From Arthrobacter sp. Leaf337 (GTDB taxonomy: Bacteria; Actinomycetota; Actinomycetes; Actinomycetales; Micrococcaceae): a DNA stretch of 64,000 nt. Positions within the stretch are counted from its first letter, which is position 1. Every line of letters starts with the position of its first letter. Of the stretch, positions 34,731 through 45,318 are shown piece after piece. The DNA lies in the NCBI RefSeq assembly GCF_001423745.1, contig NZ_LMPC01000029.1:62001-126000 (forward strand), in the 5' to 3' direction. The notes beneath the pieces are model-generated. The model saw only the letters and a list, made by a program, of their open reading frames with translations, ran no database searches and was not told the DNA's origin. Both the position numbers and the translations under genes were made by a program.

Positions 34731-35401
34731 GCGGCCACGGATTCCTGCTGGTCAACTACGTTCCGGGTACGTCACTGGTCCACCGGGCACCGCTCTGGCT
34801 GAAGTTCCTCTCGGTGGTTGGTTGCGGCATGGCGTCGTTCCTGGTGGTGGACTGGGTGGTTGCCACGGGAGTGCTGGCCCTGATGTGCATTGTGTTCCTC
34901 GCCAGCGGTGCCGGCCCGGCCCGCCTGTTCAAGGCAGTCAGGCCCATCCTGCCGGTGCTGGCGGCCATCGGACTGCTCCAGTGGTGGCAACTGGGCGGTC
35001 CGGTTGCTGCGCGGATCGTCCTGAACGTCCTGGTCTGCGTGGTTGCCGCGTCCATACTGACGGCCACCACTCCGATGCAACGCCTGCTCGACGGCGTCGT
35101 CTCCCTGGCGGTCCCGTTCCGACGCTTTGGTGCGGACCCCGAACGGTTCGCGCTGACCATTGCGATCATGCTCCGCAGCATTCCGTTCATCGCCGGAGCC
35201 TACTCGGACGTCAGGGATTCAGCCCGTGCCCGCGGACTTGAACGCAACCCCCGGGCACTGGTGCTGCCGGTCTTCATCACCACGGTGGCCTATGCGCGAC
35301 AGACGGGCGACGCACTTGCGGCCCGGGGCCTCGGTGAGCCCGGCACGGAGGACGACGACATGAAGGACAACGACATGCAGGACGACGCCGGGCGGGGCTA
35401 G
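34727..35401 (+). CDS. bioN: biotin ECF transporter T component
   Basis: A 224-residue EcfT-type membrane protein with about five helices and the two cytoplasmic Ala-Arg-Gly coupling motifs (ARARGLE and AARGLGE) that contact the ATPase. GTG start overlapping the bioM stop (GTGA). The acidic Met-rich tail (DDDMKDNDMQDD) is variable. It is convergent with a thiolase gene after 14 bases. Confidence 0.92.
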   Translation: MSGHGFLLVNYVPGTSLVHRAPLWLKFLSVVGCGMASFLVVDWVVATGVLALMCIVFLASGAGPARLFKAVRPILPVLAAIGLLQWWQLGGPVAARIVLNVLVCVVAASILTATTPMQRLLDGVVSLAVPFRRFGADPERFALTIAIMLRSIPFIAGAYSDVRDSARARGLERNPRALVLPVFITTVAYARQTGDALAARGLGEPGTEDDDMKDNDMQDDAGRG

Positions 35402-35415
35402 CCGTCGGCCGCGGT

Positions 35416-36645
35416 TTACTGGCCGCGGGTCCCGTCCAGCCGTTCGTATCGGAACAGGGCAGCGGTGCCCATCCCCCCGGCAATGCTGATCATGGCCAGA
35501 GCCAGCGGGCCGGCCCTGCCGCCCGCGGACGGTGATGTCTTTCGGGCCTGAGCCAGGAGCCGCGTGACCAGAACGGCGCCCGAAGCACCGTACGCATGGC
35601 CCAGAGCCAGCGCACCGCCGTCGAGGTTGGCCCGTTCCGGGTCGATACCGAGGGCATCCAGGCACGCGAGGGTCTGGGACGCGAAGGCCTCATTGAACTC
35701 CACCAGGTCAATATCCGCGGCCGTGACACCGTGCTGCGCCAATAGGCGCCCGGCCGCCGCGGCGGCCCCCATTCCCAGAACTCGGGGGTCCACGCCCGCG
35801 GTATCGGTACCCAGCACGAGGAGCCCGTCCGCCGCCCCCAGTTCCCGTGCACGCTGCAGGGAAGTAATGACGACGGCGGACGCGGCGTCCGCGTCGAAAC
35901 AGGAGTTGCCGGCGGTGACGGTGCCGTCCTCGGCGAAGACGGGCGGGAACCGGGACATCAGGGCGGCCGTCAGGCGTGCCCGCGGACCGTCGTCGGACGC
36001 CACGGTTCCGCTGCAGGCCACGGTTCCGGACGTGGCCTGCAGCGGAACCGTCTCGCCGGTGAAGCTCCGGGCCGCTGCTGCCGCCAGCGCGCGCCGGTGG
36101 CTTTCCAAGGCAAACCGGTCCTGGCGGTCGCGGCTGATGCCGTAAACAGCGGCCACGTTGTCCGCTGCGGCGCCCATGTCCGGATCGCCATAACTGAGGG
36201 GCACGAACTGCGCCCGGCGGAAGAACTCGGGGCTGCCGTCGGCGGCCTTGTTCGCGCGGAGCGGAGCAGTACTGATGCTTTCGACCCCGCCCGCAAGGTA
36301 GGCGCCGCCGCCTCCGGCCGCCACTAACCGCGCGGCGAGCACAATGGCGTCGAGGCCGGAGCCGCACTGCCGGTCCACGGTGACGCCCGGTACGCTGACG
36401 GGCAGGCCGGCCTCCAGGGCAGCCAGGCGCGCAACGTTGCCGCCGCCTCCCACCGCGTTGCCGATCACGACGTCCGTCACTGCGCCTGCAGGCAGGCCCG
36501 TCCGGTCAAGGAGGCCGCGAAGCACGGGGGCCAGGAGTTCATGGGCCCTGAGTTCTTTGAACGCTCCGTTGACCCTGCGGATTGGAGTCCGCAGCGCCGC
36601 GATGACCACCGGCTGGCGGTCGGGCGGCAGCTGGTCGGGGAGCAT
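35416..36645 (-). CDS. thiolase-family protein with Cys-to-Ser change
   Basis: An approximately 409-residue thiolase. The nucleophile Cys is present (TVDRQCGSGLDA), as are the oxyanion NEAFASQ and the His of GHAYGASGA (usually GHPxGxSG). The C-terminal motif that normally reads CxGGGxG is SIAGGMG, so the general acid/base Cys is replaced by Ser. Claisen condensation or cleavage of acyl-CoA is expected for the family; activity here is uncertain. It is downstream of an acyl-CoA ligase gene and faces bioYMN, recalling Bacillus YhfS beside the BioY homologue YhfU. ATG 36645 is used. A TTG start at 36699 would overlap the ligase gene by 38 bases. Confidence 0.82.
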   Translation of the reverse strand: MLPDQLPPDRQPVVIAALRTPIRRVNGAFKELRAHELLAPVLRGLLDRTGLPAGAVTDVVIGNAVGGGGNVARLAALEAGLPVSVPGVTVDRQCGSGLDAIVLAARLVAAGGGGAYLAGGVESISTAPLRANKAADGSPEFFRRAQFVPLSYGDPDMGAAADNVAAVYGISRDRQDRFALESHRRALAAAAARSFTGETVPLQATSGTVACSGTVASDDGPRARLTAALMSRFPPVFAEDGTVTAGNSCFDADAASAVVITSLQRARELGAADGLLVLGTDTAGVDPRVLGMGAAAAAGRLLAQHGVTAADIDLVEFNEAFASQTLACLDALGIDPERANLDGGALALGHAYGASGAVLVTRLLAQARKTSPSAGGRAGPLALAMISIAGGMGTAALFRYERLDGTRGQ

Positions 36646-36661
36646 CTGCGCGGCGGCCGGC

Positions 36662-38056
36662 TCAGCCAAGGCGGCGGACCCGTGTATCGCCGCGTTCAAT
36701 CCAGTCCAGCAGCAGTTGCCTGCTGACTTTCCCCCGGTCCGTCACAGGCAGCTCAGTCAGGGCGAAATACTGCAACGGCCGCTTGTCCCTGGGCAGGACG
36801 TCATCAAGGCCGGCTTTCAGCTGGGTTGCCGTGATGCCCCCGTGGGAGGGGACCACCCCTGCCACGACGCGTTGGCCGCGGACATCGTCCTGCATGCCTG
36901 AGGCAACGGCGGCCGCCACGCCGGGGACGGACGCGAGGGCCAGTTCCACCTCATGCGGGTAGACGTTCTTGCCCGCCGTGATGATCATGTCCGCGCGGCG
37001 GCCCAGGATGTGAAGCTCGCCATCCTGCAGGTACCCCTGGTCCCCCACCGTGTACCAGCCGTCGAAACAGCGCAGCGCCTGACCGTCGTCGCCCCAGAGG
37101 TAGCCGTTGCTGACCATTCCGCTGCGCACGCAGATATTGCCGTCCGTGCCGTCGGGAAGCGGGGCGCCGTCGTCGTCCATGATCCGGACTTCGACGCCGG
37201 GGAAGGGCTTCCCGATTCCGGTTCCTCCCGCGTCCAGCGGAGCCCCGGAGCGCAGCGCAACCCCGGAAACGAAGCTCAGCTCGGAGGCGCCGTAGTACTC
37301 GAAGATGGTTGCCCTGGGTGCCCAGCGGCGCGCGGCCTCCAGGGTCCGGGCATCCAGCTTGGACCCCGCGCAGATGATGGACGTAATGCCGGACGCATCC
37401 ACGCAGCCGGCAAGCCCGCGCTCACTAAGCAGCCGGAGCATGGTGGGGACCAGGACCAGCCGGGTGATGCCGTCATGCGTGATGGCGGCGTGCACATCGC
37501 CCACGTCGAAGGATTCCAGCGTGTGGAATTCCGAGCCGGCATAGAGGCACTCGGACAGTGCATACAGGTTGAGGCTGGCCGCCAGCGGCCCCGGGGCGAG
37601 CGTCTTGTCCTGTGGGGTCAGTCCGAAGAACTCGATGGACGCGTCAAATGAGAGCTGCCACGAGCGCCTAGAGCGGGTGAACGCCTTGGGAACCGAAGTG
37701 GTGCCCGACGTCAGGCCGATCAGGAACACGGAATCCGGGCTGCCGTCCCGGAGCGCAGCCGACGACGGATTGCCGGGTTCTGTGTGCAGCCGCTCCGCGA
37801 TCTCGGCCTGCAGCTGCGCGGGCCAGGTGGGGTCGAGGACGGCACATTGCCGGTCGCCGGACACCGCGGCGGCGAACGACACGGCGAAGTCGACCGAGTT
37901 CGCCTGAGCCAGCACGGTCACCTTGCCGGTGTCCGCCGCCTGCGCCGCGGCGGCGTCCCGCAGGGCGGCCCAGCTGAGGTGCCGGCCGGCCACGACGACG
38001 GCGGTGTCGTCGGGGCGGTCATCGGCCCAGCGTTGGAGTCTGTTGAGGAATGGCAT
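36662..38056 (-). CDS. acyl-CoA ligase (class I adenylate-forming enzyme)
   Basis: A 464-residue AMP-binding enzyme: LTSGTTSVPKAFTRS (P-loop), FEYYGASELSF, GICVRSG-like NICVRSGMVSNGYLWG, YTVGDQGYL, GRRADMIITAGKNVYPHEVE and the C-terminal Lys region TDRGKVSRQLL. It is shorter than long-chain ligases, suggesting a compact carboxylic-acid substrate. It resembles Bacillus YhfT by context (ligase plus thiolase near BioY). The frame upstream of 38056 lies antisense to the metallopeptidase gene and is not used. The ribosome-binding site is weak. Confidence 0.85.
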   Translation of the reverse strand: MPFLNRLQRWADDRPDDTAVVVAGRHLSWAALRDAAAAQAADTGKVTVLAQANSVDFAVSFAAAVSGDRQCAVLDPTWPAQLQAEIAERLHTEPGNPSSAALRDGSPDSVFLIGLTSGTTSVPKAFTRSRRSWQLSFDASIEFFGLTPQDKTLAPGPLAASLNLYALSECLYAGSEFHTLESFDVGDVHAAITHDGITRLVLVPTMLRLLSERGLAGCVDASGITSIICAGSKLDARTLEAARRWAPRATIFEYYGASELSFVSGVALRSGAPLDAGGTGIGKPFPGVEVRIMDDDGAPLPDGTDGNICVRSGMVSNGYLWGDDGQALRCFDGWYTVGDQGYLQDGELHILGRRADMIITAGKNVYPHEVELALASVPGVAAAVASGMQDDVRGQRVVAGVVPSHGGITATQLKAGLDDVLPRDKRPLQYFALTELPVTDRGKVSRQLLLDWIERGDTRVRRLG

Positions 38057-38104
38057 CGGATCAACTTTACCGGCGACCACGGGTCCGGGCCGGGCCTGTC
38101 CGGC

Positions 38105-38110
38105 TATTGT
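38105..38110 (+). promoter_or_regulatory. -10 element TATTGT, leaderless start
   Basis: TATTGT ends six bases before the ATG at 38117, with no Shine-Dalgarno between them. Confidence 0.5.
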
Positions 38111-38116
38111 GACATT

Positions 38117-38998
38117 ATGAGTTTCAATGACAATGTCCAACTGGACCCGTCGCAGGTCCAGGACCGCCGCGGCATGGGCCGCGGAACCAAGATCGGCGGC
38201 GGCATCGGCGGCGGAATCATCCTGCTGCTGGCCGCACTGTTTGGGATCAACCCCCAACTGCTGGAAGGCCTGGCCGGGACGGTTCAGGAGCCGCAGAGCA
38301 CGGGAAGTGCACCGGCCTGCGAGTCCGGCGCCGACGCGGACGCCCGGCTCGACTGCCGCATTACCGGGACGGTAAACAGCCTCAACGCTTTTTGGCCGGC
38401 CTACCTTGCCCAGTACAACACCGAGTATCCGCGTCCCACGACGGTGATCTTCAGCCAGGCCACCAATACCGGCTGCGGCGGTGCAACCTCCGAGGTGGGC
38501 CCGTTCTACTGCCCCGCTGACACCACCGCCTACTTCGATCCCGGTTTCTTCCAGGACCTCGTGGACCGCTTCGGATCGTCCGGCGGACCGCTGGCCCAGG
38601 AGTATGTTGTGGCGCACGAGTTCGGCCACCACGTCCAGAACATCCTGGGCAACCTTGACCGCGCCCAGCAGGATCCGCAGGGTCCCCAATCGGGCGCCGT
38701 CCGCGTCGAGCTGCAGGCTGACTGCTATGCCGGACTCTGGGTCCGCCACGCCACCACCCAGCAGGACCCCAAGACCGGGCAGCCGTTTCTTGAGCCGCTG
38801 ACCCAGCAGGACCTGAATGACGCCCTATCCGCGGCGTCCGCCGTTGGTGACGACCGCATCCAGAAAGCAGCTACCGGCCGCGTTTCGCCGGAGGCCTGGA
38901 CCCACGGGTCCAGCGAACAGCGGCAGAAATGGTTCTACCAGGGCTACAAGACCGGCGATATCAACCAGTGCGATACGTTCAGTGCCGCCTCGCTCTAG
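38117..38998 (+). CDS. YpfJ-type neutral zinc metallopeptidase
   Basis: A 293-residue protein of the YpfJ/zinc metallopeptidase family. It has a short cytoplasmic N-terminus, a Gly-rich lead-in and one transmembrane helix (IILLLAALFGINPQLLEGLA, about 34-53). An extracytoplasmic domain follows, with paired Cys residues and the zinc motif HEFGHHVQ. Downstream ELQADCYAG supplies the Glu region. It is a membrane-anchored protease of unknown substrate. The start appears leaderless. A strong bidirectional hairpin follows. Confidence 0.9.
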   Translation: MSFNDNVQLDPSQVQDRRGMGRGTKIGGGIGGGIILLLAALFGINPQLLEGLAGTVQEPQSTGSAPACESGADADARLDCRITGTVNSLNAFWPAYLAQYNTEYPRPTTVIFSQATNTGCGGATSEVGPFYCPADTTAYFDPGFFQDLVDRFGSSGGPLAQEYVVAHEFGHHVQNILGNLDRAQQDPQGPQSGAVRVELQADCYAGLWVRHATTQQDPKTGQPFLEPLTQQDLNDALSAASAVGDDRIQKAATGRVSPEAWTHGSSEQRQKWFYQGYKTGDINQCDTFSAASL

Positions 38999-39011
38999 CT
39001 GAACCGAAAAG

Positions 39012-39063
39012 AACGACGGCGGCCGGTTACCTTCTCCAAGGAAGGTAACCGGCCGCCGTCGTT
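39012..39063. terminator. 23-base-pair perfect hairpin, bidirectional terminator
   Basis: A 23-base arm (39012-39034, starting AACGACGGCGGCC) is followed by a six-base loop and its exact complement (39041-39063), then by an AT-rich tail. It lies between the stops of the metallopeptidase gene and sufT. Confidence 0.9.
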
Positions 39064-39089
39064 ATTTAACCGCGGTTGCTAACGGGAGC

Positions 39090-39422
39090 CTAGATGTTGA
39101 AACCCAAGGCCCGCATCTGGTCGCGTCCGTCTTCGGTGATCCGCTCCGGACCCCATGGCGGCATCCAGACCCAGTTCAGCCGCCATTCGTCCACGACGCC
39201 GTCGAGGGCCTTGCCCACCTGCTCCTCGATGACGTCCGTGAGCGGGCACGCCGCCGTGGTGAGCGTCATGTCGATCAGGAGGGCGCCGTCGTCGTCCGAG
39301 TACTTCAGGCCGTACAGCAGCCCGAGGTCAACAATGTTGACGCCGAGCTCGGGGTCGATGACGTCTTTCAGTGCCTCTTCGACATCTTCGAGGCCCGTAC
39401 GGGCCGCTTTGATTTCGGTCAT
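39090..39422 (-). CDS. sufT: iron-sulfur assembly factor (DUF59/MIP18 family)
   Basis: A 110-residue DUF59 protein: VEEALKDVIDPELGVNIVDLGLLYGL, TTAACPLTDVIEEQV with the conserved Cys, and WMPPWGPERITEDGR (first block 26 residues, near the N-terminus). Such SufT proteins aid maturation of a subset of Fe-S proteins. It is the last gene of the suf operon, 13 bases after sufC, as in mycobacteria (Rv1466). Confidence 0.92.
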   Translation of the reverse strand: MTEIKAARTGLEDVEEALKDVIDPELGVNIVDLGLLYGLKYSDDDGALLIDMTLTTAACPLTDVIEEQVGKALDGVVDEWRLNWVWMPPWGPERITEDGRDQMRALGFNI

Positions 39423-39435
39423 GGCGTTGTCCTAA

Positions 39436-40233
39436 CTAGCCCTGGACTGCAGCGTCAGCTGCAGAGATGGTGGCTGCGCCGGCACCCTTGGCGTAACGGT
39501 CGTAGCCTTCTTCTTCGAGGCGGTCGGCAAGTTCCGGGCCGCCTTCTTCGACAACCTGGCCGTCGACAAAGACGTGGACGAACTCAGGCTTGATGTAGCG
39601 CAGGATCCGCGTGTAGTGCGTGATGAGCAGCGTGCCCATGTTGCCTTCGGCGTGGGCGCGGTTGACGCCTTCGGAGACGACCTTCAGTGCGTCGACGTCC
39701 AGGCCGGAGTCGGTCTCGTCCAAGACGGCGAACTTCGGCTTGAAGAGCTCGAGCTGGAGGATCTCCACGCGCTTCTTTTCGCCGCCGGAGAAGCCTTCGT
39801 TGACGTTGCGCTGGGTGAAGTCGGCGTCGATCCGCAGCTTCTGCATGGCGGCCTTGACGTCCTTGGTCCAGGTACGCAGCTTGGGCGCTTCGCCGTCGAT
39901 GGCGGTCTTGGCGGTGCGGAGGAAGTTGGTCATGCTCACACCGGGAACCTCCACCGGGTACTGCATGGCCAGGAAGACGCCGGCGCGGGCGCGCTCGTCC
40001 ACGGACATGGCCAGGACGTCTTCGCCGTCCAGCGTAATGGAGCCGCTGGTGACGTTGTAGCGCGGGTGGCCGGCGATGGTTGACGCCAGGGTGGACTTGC
40101 CCGAACCGTTGGGGCCCATGATGGCGTGCGTCTCACCGGTCCTGATGGTCAGGCTGACGCCCTTCAGGATCTCCTTGGTGCCCTGCTCGGTCTCAATGCT
40201 GACGTGCAGGTCCTTGATCTCAAGAGTTGACAT
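39436..40233 (-). CDS. sufC: Fe-S cluster assembly ATPase SufC
   Basis: A 265-residue ABC ATPase of the SufBCD scaffold. It has Walker A GPNGSGKST, GFSGGEKKRVEILQL, Walker B FAVLDETDSGLDVDAL (Glu-Thr variant typical of SufC) and ITHYTRIL with the switch His. Soluble. It drives conformational change of SufBD during cluster assembly. It follows the Rieske gene and is separated from it by 43 bases. Confidence 0.96.
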   Translation of the reverse strand: MSTLEIKDLHVSIETEQGTKEILKGVSLTIRTGETHAIMGPNGSGKSTLASTIAGHPRYNVTSGSITLDGEDVLAMSVDERARAGVFLAMQYPVEVPGVSMTNFLRTAKTAIDGEAPKLRTWTKDVKAAMQKLRIDADFTQRNVNEGFSGGEKKRVEILQLELFKPKFAVLDETDSGLDVDALKVVSEGVNRAHAEGNMGTLLITHYTRILRYIKPEFVHVFVDGQVVEEGGPELADRLEEEGYDRYAKGAGAATISAADAAVQG

Positions 40234-40276
40234 GCTCTTCTTTCTTTTCGTTCGTAAGTCTTGTGAAGCCGGGCGC

Positions 40277-40633
40277 TCAGTAGTTGTTGACCGTGGCGCC
40301 GTTCAGAACATTGGTCACGTCCACGTAGACGTCGTCACCGTGAAGCTCGACGGCGAAGACGGGCACGGGATCGTAGGCAGGAAGCTGAAGCGGCTGGCCG
40401 TTGCGCAGGTCGAACTGCGAGCCGTGGCCCCAGCACTCGATCGCGCAGCCTTCCACCTCGCCTTCAGACAGCGAGATGTCCGCGTGCGAGCAGGTGTCGC
40501 CGATGGCGTGGATTTCGCCCATCGAATCCTTGACGACCGCTACGGGGTAGTCGTCGATCAGGATTCGCAGCGCCTGTTTCACCTGGATGTCGTTGGCATT
40601 GCATACCAGTTCACCCTTGGGCTGTTCACTCAT
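40277..40633 (-). CDS. Rieske-type [2Fe-2S] ferredoxin in the suf operon
   Basis: A 118-residue small Rieske protein. Ligands are Cys/His in DTCSHADISLSEG and Cys/His in IECWGHGSQFDLRNG, i.e. CxH and CxxH. It resembles ferredoxin components of aromatic dioxygenases, but here it lies between sufD and sufC, where it may feed electrons or act as a dedicated client or carrier. Rieske genes in this position are seen in other actinobacterial suf operons. Confidence 0.9.
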   Translation of the reverse strand: MSEQPKGELVCNANDIQVKQALRILIDDYPVAVVKDSMGEIHAIGDTCSHADISLSEGEVEGCAIECWGHGSQFDLRNGQPLQLPAYDPVPVFAVELHGDDVYVDVTNVLNGATVNNY

Positions 40634-40652
40634 GCGTGCCGGCCTGCCCGTT

Positions 40653-41902
40653 TCAGTTTTCGCTCGCGGCGAGCTCGCGCTCGACAGCGTCGGTCAGGCG
40701 TTCTTCGAGTGCCGGAACATTGATCTTCTGGATGATCTCGTTGAGGAACCCGCGAACTACCAGACGGCGGGCAACATCTTCGGGGATGCCGCGGGCCATG
40801 AGGTAGAACAGGTGCTCGTCGTCGAAACGCCCGGTGGAGCTTGCGTGCCCGGCACCTTCGATAAGACCCGTCTCGATTTCCAGGTTCGGAACCGAATCCG
40901 CGCGGCACCCGTCCGTCAGGATCAGGTTCTGGTTCTTCTCGTACGAGTCGGTTCCCAGGGCCTGCTTCTGGATCAGGACATCGCCGACCCATACGGTGTG
41001 CGCATCCTTGCCCTGCAGGGCGCCCTTGTAGAGCACGTTCGACTTGCAGTTGGCCACGTTGTGGTCGACGAAGGAACGGTGCTCCAGGTGCTGTCCGGCG
41101 TCGGCGAAGTAGAGGCCCAGCAGCTCGGCCTCGGCGCCCTCGCCGGAGAAGCGGACGTTGGAGTTCAGACGCACGATGGATCCGCCCAGGGACACGGCGA
41201 TGTGCTTGTACACAGCATCCTTGCCAACCTGAGCGTCGTGCTGCGCGAGGTGCTTGGCGTCGTCTTCCCAGAGCTGCACTGAGATCACGGTGAGCTTGGC
41301 GCCTTCACCGACGATGACTTCCAGGTTGCCGTTGTGGTCGGCGGCACCGGTGTGCTCCAGGATCACGACGCTGCGGGAGTTGGCGCCCGCTTCAAGCACG
41401 TAGTGTGCGTTGGAGCGGTGGCCGGCGCCTGCGCCGTGGACCAGGATGCGGAGCGGCTCGGCCGGTTCGGCGTCCGCGGGGATGACGACGTGCAGCGCCT
41501 CCTCCGTGTTGGCGGAGGCGACGGCGGCGGCACGGTCCGCAGGGACCAGGACGGTTCCTCGCGGTGCGGACCCGGCAGCCAGCGGGCTGCGGACATACCC
41601 TTCCGGCGCTTCGACCGTGAAGTCGGCGGCCGGAGCGGGATCAAGATCCGTCGCGGTGTCGGAGAGCAGGTTGGCCAGTGCGCGGACCGGGCTGAAGCGC
41701 CATTCCTCTTCGCGGCCCGTAGGCAGCGGGAAGTCGGCGACATCGAAGCTCGTGAGGCGTTCGGCGCGGGAAGACATCACAGTCACGCCGTGATTGTGGC
41801 CGTGGTCCACCTTGGCGGCAACCAGACCCTCGCCTTCCTCGGTGAAGCCGGCGATGGAAGGCGCCCCGATGCGGGCCTTTTCAGTAACAGTTTCGGCAGT
41901 CA

Positions 41903-41903
<1 letters not shown>
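40653..41903 (-). CDS. sufD: Fe-S cluster assembly protein SufD
   Basis: A 416-residue beta-helix scaffold subunit. Typical blocks are GREEEWRFSPVRAL, VVILEHTGAADHNGNLEVIVG, LDHRSFVDH-type LEHRSFVDHNVANCKSNVLY and the C-terminal ARRLVVRGFLNEIIQKI. It pairs with SufB and SufC. Its ATG overlaps the sufB stop by one base, so the two are coupled. Confidence 0.95.
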
Positions 41904-43365
<1,462 letters not shown>

Positions 43366-43366
<1 letters not shown>

Positions 43367-44235
43367 CACGGCCTTTCTTGCAGATGGTTGGATACTTCGC
43401 CCAGGCTGTCCGTGGTGCGTCCGGAGCCGGATGGCCCCTTGGCGGCCGGACGGCCTGTAGGTATGTGGGTGGTGCAGACGTGTCCGCCACGTGCCAGTGT
43501 GGACAGCCGCCGCACGTCAACGCCGACGAGCCGGGAAAACACTTCGGTTTCGACGTCGCAGAACACGGGGAACTTCGTGGCCAGCTGTTGGATGGGGCAA
43601 TGCCCCTGGCACAGCTGGACGCTGGAGAGCGCAGCGGGGAGCGGCGCCTTGGCTTCGATGGAGGCCGCGGAGGCGACGAACCCGTCGCGGCTCAAAGCTG
43701 CGGAAAGAGCTTGCGCCCGTGCGGTGATATCCGGTCCGGCAGCCTCGATCTCCGGCGCGTAGCGGCGCTCCATGTCGGCAAACCGCTCGACTGCGAACTC
43801 GCGGACGGCGTCGGGGCCGGCGATTTCCCCCAGGCGCTGGAGAGCCAGGCCGGCAATGTCGAGGTAGTCGTCGCCGAGGCTGGACTGGCCCTGGGTGCTC
43901 AGGACGTAGCGCCTCGCCGGGCGTCCTGCGCCGGCCCCCGCTTTCGCCACGCGCTTGACTTCAATCACACCGCTGCGTGAGAGGTGGTCCAGATGGCGGC
44001 GCACGGCTGCCGGAGTGAAGCCGAGCAGGTCACCGAGTTCTGCTGCGCTGACCGGCCCGTGCTCCAGCACGGCATTCAGGACGCGGTCGCGGGTGCGTTC
44101 GTCCGAGTCCGCCGGCAACGTGTGCGGCGTGGCGGGCTGCCGGCCTGTGGGCGACGAACTCCCGGGCCGGAACGAACCGGCGGCGCCATTTGGCGCGGCA
44201 GACCCGGTTCGGGGCGCAGAAAGTCGAGTGCTCAT
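43366..44235 (-). CDS. sufR: SufR-type Fe-S-sensing transcriptional repressor
   Basis: An approximately 289-residue regulator. After a disordered N-terminus, a winged helix-turn-helix covers about residues 45-110 (LEHGPVSAAELGDLLGFTPA, RRHLDHLSRSGVIEV). The C-terminal half carries Cys residues in LCQGHCPIQQLATKFPVFC and a later Cys in GGHVCTTHIP. These match the cluster-binding arrangement of SufR. It should repress suf when Fe-S supply is adequate. ATG 44235 is chosen over an in-frame GTG three codons upstream. It is the first gene of the suf operon and divergent from an ABC transporter operon. Confidence 0.9.
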
Positions 44236-44337
44236 GGAATACACAACACAATCATGTCGTAATTTACTCCCCCGTACTAGTAAGGCGAGGCTGACCTACG
44301 GTCATATCCGGTCGGGTGGTGCGGCTACTACATCCCG

Positions 44338-44343
44338 TAGAAT
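44338..44343 (+). promoter_or_regulatory. -10 element TAGAAT, leaderless start
   Basis: TAGAAT ends six bases before the GTG at 44350. This selects GTG over the TTG one codon earlier and predicts a leaderless mRNA. Confidence 0.55.
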
Positions 44344-44349
44344 GCTTTG

Positions 44350-45318
44350 GTGCGATCTCCCGATTCTCCCGTCCTGTCCATTAAGGGACTCATTAAGGAC
44401 GTTGGCCCGCTGGCCTCCCTTGACGGCAAGATGCTCCGGGTGGTCAGCGGCGTTTCCCTTGCCGCCGAACGCGGACAGGTCACCGCCCTGCTGGGGGCCA
44501 ACGGTGCCGGCAAGACCACCACCATCGAGTGTGCGCAGGGCCTGCAGCGGCGGTCGGGCGGGGCAGTCACCCTGCTCGGCCAGGACCCGGACACCGCAGG
44601 GGCGTCACTCCGTTCCCGCGTGGGTGTCATGCTGCAGGACGGCGGACTGCCGCCGTCGGCCCGTCCCATCCCCCTGCTGAAGCATATCGCCGGAATGTAC
44701 CAGAATCCATGGCCTGTCGATGAGCTGATCGGACGCCTGGGCATTGACACCTTCAGCCGGACCACCGTCCGGCGCCTTTCGGGCGGGCAACGCCAGCGGC
44801 TTGCTCTGGCTGCCGCCTTGGTGGGAAACCCCGAAGTCCTCTTCCTGGACGAACCGAGTGCAGGCCTGGATCCGCAGTCGCGCCAGCTTGTTTTCGAGCT
44901 GATTTCGGAACTGCGGGATGCCGGCATGGGAATCATCCTGACGACCCACCTCATGGACGACGCCCAGCGCCTGGCTGATTACGTGTACATCATCGACGCC
45001 GGCAGGAACGTGGCCGAAGGAACAGTGGCACAGCTGCTGATGCGGAACCTGAGCACGGATAACGCGCAGGAACATGTCCGGACGCTGCTTTTCGAGGCTC
45101 GGCCCGGACTGGACTTCACGGGCGTTCTCCCCGCCGCCGTCGACGTTCGCGAAACCCGGGCCGGGAGCTACGCCGCTACCGGTGCGCTGACGCCGGAAGA
45201 CCTGGCCGCGCTGACAGCCTGGTGGGCCGCGCACGGCATTATGCCCGGTTCCATGAGCCTGGAGGCGCGGAGCCTGGAAGACGTATTTTTGGATATCTCG
45301 GGAAGGGAGATCCGATGA
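44350..45318 (+). CDS. ABC transporter ATP-binding protein
   Basis: A 322-residue ATPase of the DRA/CcmA-like exporter type: Walker A GANGAGKTT, signature RLSGGQRQRLALAAAL, Walker B VLFLDEPSAGLD and LTTHLMDD. A C-terminal extension of about 90 residues follows, as in ABC-2 exporters. It overlaps the permease gene by four bases (ATGA). ABC genes in this place, between suf and ctaA, are conserved in Actinobacteria (Rv1457c-Rv1458c region). The substrate is unknown; a role in haem or respiratory assembly is contextual. Confidence 0.88.
   Translation: MRSPDSPVLSIKGLIKDVGPLASLDGKMLRVVSGVSLAAERGQVTALLGANGAGKTTTIECAQGLQRRSGGAVTLLGQDPDTAGASLRSRVGVMLQDGGLPPSARPIPLLKHIAGMYQNPWPVDELIGRLGIDTFSRTTVRRLSGGQRQRLALAAALVGNPEVLFLDEPSAGLDPQSRQLVFELISELRDAGMGIILTTHLMDDAQRLADYVYIIDAGRNVAEGTVAQLLMRNLSTDNAQEHVRTLLFEARPGLDFTGVLPAAVDVRETRAGSYAATGALTPEDLAALTAWWAAHGIMPGSMSLEARSLEDVFLDISGREIR

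Noticed and set aside
38057..38749. N-terminal extension of the acyl-CoA ligase
   Set aside because: It is antisense to the metallopeptidase gene and unlike any ligase N-terminus.
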